Below, one piece after another: positions 49,701 through 58,895 of a stretch of DNA of 64,000 nt. Within the stretch, counting starts at the first letter, position 1. Each line of letters starts with the position of its first letter. The DNA lies in contig OU015523.1 in NCBI GenBank assembly GCA_907165065.1, positions 24,021,834 to 24,085,833 of the forward strand, given 5' to 3'. The position numbers were made by a program, and so were the translations under genes. Below the pieces are notes generated by a model. The model saw nothing but the letters and a program-made list of their open reading frames with translations, was not told the DNA's origin and did no database searches. Source of the DNA: Caprimulgus europaeus (Eukaryota > Chordata > Aves > Caprimulgiformes > Caprimulgidae).

Positions 49701-51712
49701 CTAGGCTTGAAAGCTGGTGCTGGATCTTTTCTCCATCTCCAATCACATGGATAGCCCCGTTCAACTTGGGCCTCAGTCCTTTGCTTGGCTCACCAGGAGC
49801 ATTTCTATTTACTGTGAACCAAAATGCCTAGAGAGCCCAGTAGGGCTCTGAAATTGCAAACAAACGCAGCCTTCTCAAAGGCAAAAGGAGCCAGGCTTGA
49901 AAGCTGGTGCTGGATCTTTTCTCGATATCCAATCACATTTAAAGCCCCATTAAACTTGGGCCTCAGTGCTTTGTCTGGATCGCCAGGAGCATTTGTATTC
50001 ACCGGGAATCAAAATGCCAAGATAGCCCATTCCCGCTCAGAAACTGCAAACGAACGCTGCCCGCTGAAAGGCAAAAGGAGCCAGGCTTGAAAGCTGATGC
50101 TGGATCTTTTCTCCAACTGCAATCTCATTTAAAGCCTCATTCGACTTGGGCCTCAGTCCTTTGCCTGGCTCACGAGGAGCATTTGTATTCACTGGGAACG
50201 AAAATGCCGAGAGAGACCAGTAGGGCTCTCAAACTGCAAACGAACCCTGCCTGCTCAAAGGCAAAAGGAGCTATTCTTGAAACCTGGTGCTGGATCTTTT
50301 CTCCATCTGCAATCACATTGATAGCCCCATTGAAGTTTGCCCTAGGTCCTTTGCCTTGCTCGCCAGGAGCATTTGTATTCACCGGGAACCAAAATTCCGA
50401 GAGAGCCCAGTAGGGCTCTGAAACTGCAAACGAACCTTGCCTGCTCAAAGGCAAAAGGAGCTAGGCTTGAAACCTGGTGCTGGATCTTTTCTCCATCTGC
50501 AATCACATCTATATCAGCATTGAACTGGCGCCTCATCCCTTTGCCTGTCTCGCTAGGAGCATTTGTATTCACCAGGAACGAAAATGCCGAGAGAGCCCAG
50601 TAGGGCTCTGAAACTGCAAACGAACCCTGCCTGCTCAAAGGCAAAAGGAGCTAGGCTTGAAACCTGGTGCTGGATCTTTTCTACATCTGCAATCACATGT
50701 ATAGCCCCATTCAACTTGGGCCTCAGTCTTTTGCCTGGCTCGCCATGAGCATTTGTATTCACTGCTTACCAAAATTCCGAAAGAGCCCATTACGGCTCAG
50801 AAACTGCAAACGAACCCTGCCTGCTCAAATGCAAAAGGAGCCAGGCTTGAAAGGTGGTGCTGGATCTTTTCTCCATCTGCAATCACATGTATAGCCCCAT
50901 TCAAGTTTGGCCTCAGTCCTTTGCCTGGCTTGCTAGGAGCATTTGTATTCACCGGGAACCAAACTGCCGAGAGAGCCCAGTAGGGCTCTGAAACTGCAAA
51001 CGAACCCTGCCTGCTCAAAGGCAAAAGGAGCTAGTCTTGAAAACTGGTGCTGGATCTTTTCTCCATCTGAAATCACATTTATAGTAGCATTCGACTTGGG
51101 CCTCAGTCCTTTGCCTGGCTTGCTAGGAGCATTTGTATTCACCGGGAACCAAAATGCCTGGAGAGCCCAGTAGGGCTCTGAAACTGCAAACGAACCCTGC
51201 CTGCTCAAAGGCAAAAGGAGCTAGGCTTGAAAACTGGTGCTGGATCTTTTCTCCATCTGAAATCACATTTATAGCACCATTCAAGTTGGGCCTCAGTCCT
51301 TTGCCTGGCTTGCTAGGAGCATTTGTATTCACCGGGAACCAAACTGCCGAGAGAGCCCAGTAGGGCTCTGAAACTGCAAACGAACCCTGCCTGCTCAAAG
51401 GCAAAAGGAGCTAGGCTTGAAAACTGGTGCTGGATCTTTTCTCGACATCCAATCACATTATAAGCCCCATTCAACTTGGGCCTCAGTCCTTTGCCTGGCT
51501 CACCAGGAGCATTTGTATTCACCGGGAACCAAACTGCCGAGAGAGCCCAGTAGGGCTCTGAAACTGCAAACGAACCCTGCCTGCTCAAAGGCAAAAGGAG
51601 CTAGGCTTGAAAACTGGTGCTGGATCTTTTCTCCATCTGAAATCACATTTATAGTAGCATTCGACTTGGGCCTCAGTCCTTTGCCTGGCTTGCTAGGAGC
51701 ATTTGTATTCAG
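40755..51712. repeat. 190-bp satellite DNA array, about 57-58 monomers
   Basis: A head-to-tail array of a 190-bp unit. Landmarks such as GAGCATTTGTATTCAC recur every 190 bp (for example 43333, 43523, 43713, 43903). Monomers differ by point changes and rare small events; at least four variants are seen (see findings). Most carry the dyad AGAGCCC-AGTA-GGGCTCT. Monomers near 42650-43000 are clearly more diverged than those at 45-51 kb. The period keeps long frames open on both strands, but 190 is not a multiple of 3, so the frame rotates each unit and the open frames are artefacts. Tandem satellites with about 190-bp units have been described in birds (parrots, from memory); whether this is that family needs alignment. 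A centromeric or pericentromeric role is possible but only inferred. The right end is undefined because of the gap. Confidence 0.97.
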
Positions 51713-51912
51713 NNNNNNNNNNNNNNNNNNNNNNNNNNNNNNNNNNNNNNNNNNNNNNNNNNNNNNNNNNNNNNNNNNNNNNNNNNNNNNNNNNNNNNNN
51801 NNNNNNNNNNNNNNNNNNNNNNNNNNNNNNNNNNNNNNNNNNNNNNNNNNNNNNNNNNNNNNNNNNNNNNNNNNNNNNNNNNNNNNNNNNNNNNNNNNNN
51901 NNNNNNNNNNNN
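51713..51912. other. Assembly gap, 200 N
   Basis: Exactly 200 unknown bases follow the array, a round number typical of a placeholder. The array length and the physical link to the provirus on the right are therefore uncertain. Any 5' LTR of the provirus would be hidden here. Confidence 0.99.
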
Positions 51913-51913
51913 C

Positions 51914-53010
51914 AGTATCAGTTACAGAAGAAAAAATACAAAAAAAGTTGGCTCGCTTGGCAAAGGAGGAAAGTGAACCAGAGCCATCGCGAGAACAGGA
52001 GGAAGACACAGAACCAGAGGTAATCACCCAATCCCTGTCCCTAGGTGAGCTGCGAGATCTGCGGAACGACTTCAGCCGCTGTCTGAGCGAGCACATTGTT
52101 ACCTGGCTTCTCTGATGCTGGGATACTGGGGCCAGTAGCTGGGAATTAGAGGGCAGGGAAGCCAGGCAGCTGGGATCTCTATCTAGGGAAGGTGGCATTG
52201 ACAAAACAATTGGGAAAAACACACAAACCTTCAGCCTCTGGAGGTGACTTCTGTCAGGTGTGAGGGAAAGATACCTCCTCAAAGATGACATTAAGTGTCA
52301 TCCAGGTAAGTGGACCACCATGGAGAAAGATTTTATTACTTGAGGGAATTATCTGTGCTGGAGGTAATGATCCAGGTAATGAACAGTTACCCACGGACCC
52401 AGATAAAGTCCAATACACATGATCCATGTGGTGGAAGTTTCTGCAGAGTGCATCATCATCATACGCCAACTCATTGGCAGTAATGTCCTGGAGAGAAGAT
52501 GAGGGATGAATGGTGGATGAGTTAGCTGGTTGGCTTTGGCAATATGGGCCTGTGTCTCAGCTGTGACAAAACTGTCCTGGAAAGTCCATCAACTCAAAGA
52601 GCATATGTCCAATTCCCCGCCTGTATGGAGAGAGAATGAGATAGAATCTCATCTATCAGGATTCAAAGTCCCTTCGCTCAAGAGAGAGGATATAGAGGAT
52701 ATACACCATGAGGCACCCTGTGGTTTTACTTGTATGACCATGGACAGCACTTGAGGAGGTGAGATGGAAAACGTGCCTTGATCATAGAGGCATGGGTATG
52801 TGAGTTTCAAGGAAAAACAATCACAAAAAGGGATTCTTCCAGGGAATATACTACTCTAGTTTCCATCAGGTAGTTCTTCAGACTGTAGGAGGGCTGATCT
52901 CATTTCTGTCCTCTTGAAGAGACTTCTGACTCATATTTACAAGAAGTGAGTAACAAATACCATGATCAGGATAAGAGGGGCCTTGCCTCCAGCTAGGTGG
53001 AGGAAAGGTA
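51914..53010 (+). pseudogene. gag: ERV gag remnant (capsid region), broken
   Basis: Gag would form the virus-like particle. The frame open at the gap edge runs with an acidic, Glu-rich stretch, then ELRDLRNDF and HIVTWLL before a TGA at 52113-52115. The same frame continues past the stop for over 40 codons (WDTGASSWELEGREARQLG), which marks a true in-frame nonsense change. Later pieces are spread over frames: about 52266-52330 (KCHPGKWTTME) and 52530-52754, interrupted by stops. I recognise the arrangement as avian ERV-L-like gag with moderate confidence; no zinc-knuckle Cys-His box was found. Confidence 0.6.
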
Positions 53011-53440
53011 TTACCAAATTTATTGGACTGTGTGATTCAATGGCCTGGCACATCAGACCCACAAGAGTATAAGGCTTTAGTGGACACTGGTGCACAATGT
53101 ACCCTAATACCATCAAGCCATAGTGGTGTAGAGCCCATCTGTATTTCTGGAGTATCAGGGAGATCCCAGCAACTGACTGTGTTGGAAGCTGAAGTGAGTC
53201 TGACCGGGAACGAATGGCAAAAGCACCCCATTGTGACTGGTCCAGAGGCCCCTTGCATCCTTGGTACAGATTACCTCAAGAGGGGGTATTTCAAGGATCC
53301 TAGAGGGTACCAGTGGGCTTTTAGTATAGCAGCTTTGGAGAAAGAGGAAATTAAACAGTTGTCTGTTTTGTCTGGTCTCTTTGGAGGACCCTTCTGCTGT
53401 CGGATTACTGAGGGTCGAAGAACAGCAGGTGCCAATTGCT
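53011..53440 (+). pseudogene. pro: ERV protease remnant
   Basis: The open frame 53023-53442 contains the retropepsin active-site signature ALVDTGAQCTLIPS (catalytic DTG at 53083-53091). About 60 residues on follows APCILGTDYL, the conserved I-L-G-x-D block near the C-terminus of retroviral aspartic proteases. The enzyme would cleave gag-pol. The domain itself looks continuous, but the frame breaks before RT, so it could not be made as part of a pol precursor. Confidence 0.8.
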
Positions 53441-54300
53441 AACACAACATCACTGCAACAGAAGCAATATCGCACCGAGACTCTTTGGTTCCCATTCATA
53501 AGCTGATTCGCCAACTGGAGAGTCAAGGAGCGATCAGCAGGACTCACTCACCATTCAATAGTCCCATATGGCCTGTCCAGAAGTCCATTAGGAGAGTGGA
53601 GACTGACAGTAGACTATTGTGACCTGAATGAAGTCACGCCATTGCTGAGTGCTGCTGTGCCAGACATGCTATTACTTCAACATGAATTGGAGTCAAAGAC
53701 ATCCAAGGGATATGCCGCAATTTACATCAGTAATGCATTTTTCTCAATCCCTTTGGCAGCTGAGTGCAAACCGCAGTTTGCTTTCACCTGGAGGAGTGCC
53801 CAGTATACCTGGAATCGACTGACCCAAGGGTGGAAACACAGTCCCACAATTTGCCATGGACTGATCCAGACTATAGTGGAACAAGGTGAAACTCTAGACC
53901 ACCTGCAATACATTGACAACATCATCATATGGGGCAACACAGCAGAAGTTTTTGAGAAAGGAGAGGAAATAATCCAAATCACTCTGAAAGCTGATTTTGC
54001 CATAAAATGAAGCAAAGTCAAGGGACCTGCTCAGGAGATCCAGTTTTTAGGAATAAAATGGCAAGATGGGCATCATCACATCCCAGTGGATGTGATCAAC
54101 AAAGTAACTGCTATGTCCACACAAACTAGCCAAGGGGAAGCACAAGTTTTCTTAGGTGTTGTGGGTTTTTGGAGGATGCATATTCCTAATTACAGTCAGA
54201 TGATGAGCCCTCTCTATCAAGTGACTCAGAAGAAGAATAACTTTAGATGGGGTCCTGAGCAACAGCAGTCCTTTGAACAGATTAAACAGGGCAGATAGTC
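53441..54300 (+). pseudogene. pol: ERV reverse transcriptase remnant, catalytic residues lost
   Basis: Fingers sequence starts near 53490 (VPIHKLI, then QLESQGAISR) and shifts frame near 53580. The frame 53642-54010 holds motif A reading AAIYISNAFF, where Asp is expected at the Tyr (codon 53723-53725), the LTQGWKHSPTICH motif B region, and motif C reading YIDN at 53909-53920 instead of YxDD. A stop at 54008-54010 is followed by the same-frame connection sequence (VKGPAQEIQFLGIKWQ) and 54086-54298 (AQVFLGVVGFWRMHIPNY). Two of the three catalytic aspartates are changed, in addition to frameshifts. Confidence 0.85.
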
Positions 54301-54504
54301 CATGCAGTAACCCTTGGGCCAGTCTGGGCAGGATAAGATGTTAAAAAGGTGCTCTACACTGCAGCCAGGGAAAATGGCCTAACTTGTTGTCTCTGGCAGA
54401 GAGCACCTGGAGGCACTCAAGGTCAACCCCTTGGGTTTTGGAGTCAGGTAGACAGAGGATCAGAGACCTGATATATCCCAACTGAAAAAGAGATATTGGT
54501 AGTG
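54301..54504 (+). pseudogene. pol: ERV RT-RNase H connection, first part
   Basis: Degenerate coding sequence continues from RT towards RNase H in broken frames and ends at the antisense LTR; the last codons before it read EKEILV. The matching continuation is found at 54869. Confidence 0.6.
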
Positions 54505-54863
54505 TGACGCGGTTTAACCAGGAAGGGTCGCTGCCCGCCTCACCCTCCAGTGAACAGGGCTCACGAACAGGGCTCATGAGTTGAGACATGAGCAGTTTAC
54601 TGGAATAGTAAGGGAGAAACACCACCAAACAACAACAATAGTGTTAATGAAAAAATATACAACATAAAAAAAAGTGATATGTGGAATTAAACAGCTCACC
54701 ATGGGACTGGCTCGTGAACTATGGTACCCATCAGCCCCCTCCTCCCTGAACTTCCCGGTTTAAATTCTGAGCATGATGTCAAGTGGTATGGGAATACCTG
54801 CCCTGGCCACACCCTCTGAGTTCCCTGTGAACAATTAACTCTACGCTAACCAAACCCAGGACA
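54505..54863 (-). mobile_element. Solo LTR of the provirus's own family, antisense, 359 bp
   Basis: Read on the minus strand it begins TGTCCTGGGTTTGGTTAG and contains AGTTAATTGTTCACAGG, matching the 3' LTR start at 61471. It ends GGTTAAACCGCGTCA. Flanks are TAGTG (54500-54504) and CAGTT (54864-54868). Joining across the site restores the RNase H lead-in codons, so these are a diverged 5-bp target duplication (3 of 5 match). It contains a short internal direct repeat (GAACAGGGCTCA twice, 54554-54579). Confidence 0.8.
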
Positions 54864-54868
54864 CAGTT

Positions 54869-55660
54869 TATGAGTGAGTTTGAGCTGCTTCAGAAGTGAC
54901 TGGTACTGAAGCACAGCTCCTCCTGGCCCCCTGGATTGCCCATGCTGGGCTGGACGTTCAAAGGGAGGGCATCCTCTATGCACCATGCAACTGATGCTAT
55001 GTAGAGTAATTGGGTTGCATTGATCACACAACAGGCTCGAATTGGAAGCCCCAGTCACCCAGGAATTCTAGAAGTGATCATGAACTGGCAAGAAAGCAAA
55101 AATTTTGGAATGTCACCAGAGGAAGAGGTGAGGTGTGCTGAAGAGGTTCCACCATATAATGAACTACCAGATAATGAGAAAATGCCCTGTTCACTGATGG
55201 GTCCTGTCATATTGTAGGAAAGCATCAGAAGTGAAAAGCTACTGTGTGGAGTCCTACACAACGAGTCACAAAAGCTGCTGAAGAAAAAGGTAAATTGAGC
55301 TAATTTGCAGAGGTGAAAGCCATCCAACTGGTTTTAGATATTGCTGAGTGAGAAAAGTGGCCAGTGCTCTATCTTTATACTGATTCATGCATGGTGGCAA
55401 ATGCCCTGTAGAGGTGGTTACAACGATGGAAATAACAACTGGCAGCACAAAGGCAAACCCATCTGGGCTGCTTAGGTATGGTAAAATATTGCTGCCCAGC
55501 TAGAAAAGCTGGTTGTAAAGGTACATTACATAGACACTCATGTACTGAAGAGTCAAGCCAATGAAATGCATGAAAACAACTAACAGGTGGATCAGCCTGC
55601 TAAGATTGAAGTGTCTCATGTAGATTTGGATTGGCAACATAAGAATGAAAAACGTTTAGC
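54869..55660 (+). pseudogene. pol: ERV RNase H remnant
   Basis: RNase H removes RNA from the RNA-DNA hybrid. After the LTR the frames carry a broken connection domain, then LFTDGSC with the FTDGS catalytic Asp at 55190-55204, AEVKAIQLVLDIAE with the catalytic Glu near 55310, and VLYLYTDSCMVANAL with the third Asp near 55380. The signature residues are visible but spread over stops and shifts. Confidence 0.75.
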
Positions 55661-56512
55661 TTGCTAGGCCCATGGCGCCTCAGGCCACCAAGGAAGAGAT
55701 GCAACATATAGATGGGCTCCTGATTGAAGGGTGGACTTACCCATGGACACTATTACACAGGTTATTTATGAATGTGAGATATACATTATGATCAAGCAAG
55801 CCAAGCAGTTAAAACCTATCTGGTATGGAGGACAATGGTTAAAATATAAATATGGAGAAGCCTGACAGATCAATTATATTGCGCTCCCACAAACCCACAG
55901 TGGTAAGCGCTATGTGCTCACAGTCGTGGAAGCAACCACTGGATGGTTGGAAACATATGTTGTGCCCCATGCCACTGCCTGGAACACTATTCTAGGCCTT
56001 CAAAAATGAGTCCTATGGTGACATGGCACCCCAGAAAGAATTGAGTTCGACAACAGGACTCGTTTTCAAAACAACCTCATGAATACCTGGACTAAAGAGC
56101 ATGGTATTGAGTGGGTGTACCACATTCCCTACCATGCACCAGCCTCTGGGAAAGTTGAAAGATACCGTGAACTGTTGAAAGCTACACTAAGATCAGTGGG
56201 TGGCTGGACATTGAAACATTGGGATACACATTTAACAAAGGCTATCTGGTTGTTTAACACTAGGGGATCTACCAATCAAGCCAAATCAAAACTTCCCTGT
56301 ACTGTAGAAGGGCACAAAGTACGTGTAGTACACATGAAGAACACGTTAAGGAAGATGGTCTTGGTTAGTCCTGCCACAGGCAAAGGTAAACCATTTCGTG
56401 GGATTGCTTTTGCCCAAAGACCTGGGTGCACTTGGTGGATAAAGGAGAAGGAAGGGAAAGTCTGATATGTACCTCCAGGAGATTTGACTTTGGATGAGAA
56501 TAGCCAATGATT
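55661..56512 (+). pseudogene. pol: ERV integrase remnant
   Basis: The N-terminal zinc-binding motif is recognisable with His codons at 55671-55673 and 55686-55688 and Cys at 55773-55775, but the second Cys reads Tyr (55782-55784). In the core the first catalytic Asp position reads Asn within QINYI (near 55870), after an in-frame TGA. The open frame 56079-56465 covers the last third of the core (HIPYHAPASGKVERY, with the DDE Glu at 56157-56159) and the C-terminal SH3-like domain ending RPGCTWWIKEKEGKV. The enzyme would insert viral DNA into the host genome; this copy is inactive. Confidence 0.82.
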
Positions 56513-56846
56513 TGAACTGTATACTGTTACTTACTATATACATATATCATATGTCATTACTACTGTGGTTGCTATATGCCATGTCAAAGGGATTACAGTA
56601 TGAATTGCCCCAAAAATAGATGAAGAATGGACTTTAGTGAAAACCGAGCAAAGTGCAGCAATGATGGAAACAGAACTGGCTTCAGCAATCAGCACCCAAT
56701 GATGCCCTTGAGATTGACATCTTTAACCTGTTGACTGTGGGCATGGGCTGCACCAAGATACACTAGGCACAAGCTCTGAATACAGCATGCAGCAATCCAA
56801 CACCATACACCGTTTTTTCCTGCCCTGAAAAACTATTGTGATAGTC
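56513..56846 (+). other. ERV post-integrase sequence, no env
   Basis: About 330 bp after pol without a significant reading frame or env-like signature, ending at the CR1 insertion. Absence of env is typical of ERV-L families. Confidence 0.55.
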
Positions 56847-56848
56847 TG

Positions 56849-57121
56849 ATGAGGAGAGGTGCTATGCTGGACCTTGTTCTCACCAACAAGGAGGGGCTGG
56901 TGGGGAATATGAAGCTTGCAGGCAGCCTCGTCTGCAGCAACCATGTGATGGTGGAGTTCAAGTTCCTTAGGGCAGTGAGGAGGGTATGCAGCAAGCTCAC
57001 CATCCTGGACTTCAGGAGAGCAGACTTTGACCTCTTCAGGGACCTGCTTGGTCAGGTACTGTGGGATAAATTCCTGGAGGGAGGAGGGGCTCAGGACAGC
57101 TGGCTAATTCTCAAGGATTAA
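56849..57121 (+). pseudogene. CR1 endonuclease C-terminal part
   Basis: The frame reads MRRGAMLDLVLTNKEGL then CSNHVMVEF, the conserved endonuclease block with its SNH histidine, as in the copy at 8530-8841. The N-terminal two-thirds of the domain is absent because of 5' truncation. Confidence 0.75.
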
Positions 57122-57239
57122 CTCCACCAAGAGCGATGCATCCCAACAAAAAGGAAGGCAGGCAAAAACAGCAGGACACCTGCATGAATGGACCAGAAGC
57201 TCCTGAGCAAACAGAAGCTCAAAAGGAAGCCCACAGAGG

Positions 57240-58895
57240 GTGGAAGGAAGGATGGGTAGCCTGGGAGGAATACAGAGAAATTAACATAGTGGCTACAGAT
57301 CAGCTTAGGAAAGCCAAGGCCCTGATAGAATTAAATTTGGCCAGAAAATGTCGAGGGCAACAAAAAAAGCTTCTATAGGTATGCAGGGGAGAAAAGGAAA
57401 ACTAGGAAAAATGTGGGCCCTCTACAGAAGGCAACGGGAAACCTGGTCACCTGGGATATTTATAAGGCTGAGGTGCTCAATTACTTTTTTGCCTCAATCT
57501 TCACCAGCAAGGGCTCGTGCCACACTGCCCAAGTCCTAGAAAGCAATGGAAGGGTCTGGGAGAATGAAGAAACACCCATTGTAGGAGAAGATTGGGTTAG
57601 GGACTATCTAAGAAACCTTAAGGTGCACAAGTCCATGGGAACTGATGAGATGCATCTGTGGGTCCTGAGGGAACTAGTGGATGAAGTTGTGAAGCCACTA
57701 TCCATCATATTTGAGAAGTCGTGGCAGTTGGGTGAAGTTCTTGCAGAGAGGAAAAGGGGAAACATAACCCCCATTTTTAAAAAGGAAAATAAGGAAGACC
57801 CTTGGAACCACAGACAGGTCAGTCTCACCTCAGTCTCAGGCAAGATCATGGAGCAAATCCTCCTAGAAACTATGCTGAGGCACATGGAAAATGAGCAAGT
57901 AATTGGTGACAACCAGCATGGCTTCACTAAGGGCAAATGATGTCTGACCTATCTGGTGGCCATAAAAGGAGGTTACAGTGATGGTGTATAAGGTTAAAGC
58001 AAGTGATGTCATCTGCCTGGACTTGTGCATGGTGTTTGACACTGTCCCGCACAATATCCTTGCATCTTGACGGATGGACTACTCAGAGGATAAGGAATTG
58101 GTTGGATAGTCACACTCAAAGAGTTGTGGTCAACAGCTCAATGTTGAAGTGGAGACCAGTGACTAGTGGTGTCCCTCAGGGGTCAGTATTGGGGCTGATG
58201 TTGTTCAACATCTTTGTTGGTGACCTCAACACTGGGATTGAGGGCACTTTCAGGAAGTTTGCTGATGACACCAAGCTGTGTGGTACAGTTGACACGCTGG
58301 AGGGAATGGGATGCCATCCAGAGGGACCTTGAGAGGTTTGAGAAGTGGGCTTGTGCAAATCTCATGAAGTTCAACAAGGCCAAATGCAAGGTCCTGCATC
58401 TGGGTGGGGGCAACCCCAAACATAAATACAGGTTGGGCCATGAGTGAATTGAGAGTAGCTCTGAAGAGAAGAACTTGGGGGTGGTGGTAGATGAGAAGCT
58501 CAACATGAGCCAGCAATGTGCACTTGCAGCCCAGAAGGCAAACCGTATCCTGGGCTGCAACAAAAGAAGTGTGGCCAGCAGGTCGAGGGAGGTGATTCTC
58601 CCACTCTACTCCGCGCTCATAAGGCCCCACATAGAGTACTGTGTCCAGTTCTGGATCCCCCAACACAAGAAAGATATAGACCTGTTAGAATGAGTCCAGA
58701 GGAGGCCACGAATATGACCCAAAGGCTGGAGCACCTCTCCTATGAGGACAGGCTGAGAGAGTTGGAGCTGTACAGTCTGGACAAAAGAAGGCTTTGGGGA
58801 GACCTTATAGTGGCCTTCCAGTACCTGAAGGGAGTCTACAAGAAAGCTGAGGAGGGACTTTTTACAAGGGCAACTAGTGATAGAACAAGGGGTAA
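57240..58895 (+). pseudogene. CR1 reverse transcriptase, broken
   Basis: The linker (57136-57378) leads to the RT frame 57413-57940, with [29 protein letters not shown] and QHGFTKGK before a TGA at 57938-57940. Motif A is badly degraded near 58005-58040 ([10 protein letters not shown]). The frame 58003-58332 carries [14 protein letters not shown] and FADDTKLCG (FADD at 58258-58269). Thumb sequence follows at 58475-58693. The last bases lie at the junction with the inner CR1. Confidence 0.8.

Noticed and set aside
40677..51700. Many overlapping open frames of 60-108 codons on both strands repeating the same peptide
   Set aside because: They recur with the 190-bp satellite period, are open on both strands at once, and the frame rotates because 190 is not divisible by 3. 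They are shadows of a tandem repeat, not a protein family.
40755..51712. CRISPR-like array
   Set aside because: Units are contiguous 190-bp copies without unique spacers and lie in vertebrate DNA; this is satellite DNA.
40755..51712. CENP-B box in the satellite
   Set aside because: No monomer inspected contains the required TTCG...A..CGGG arrangement or its complement; the CGAA and CCGGG pieces are not correctly spaced.
51500..52291. 263- and 232-codon frames crossing the gap
   Set aside because: They are produced by reading through 200 N and join satellite to gag artificially.
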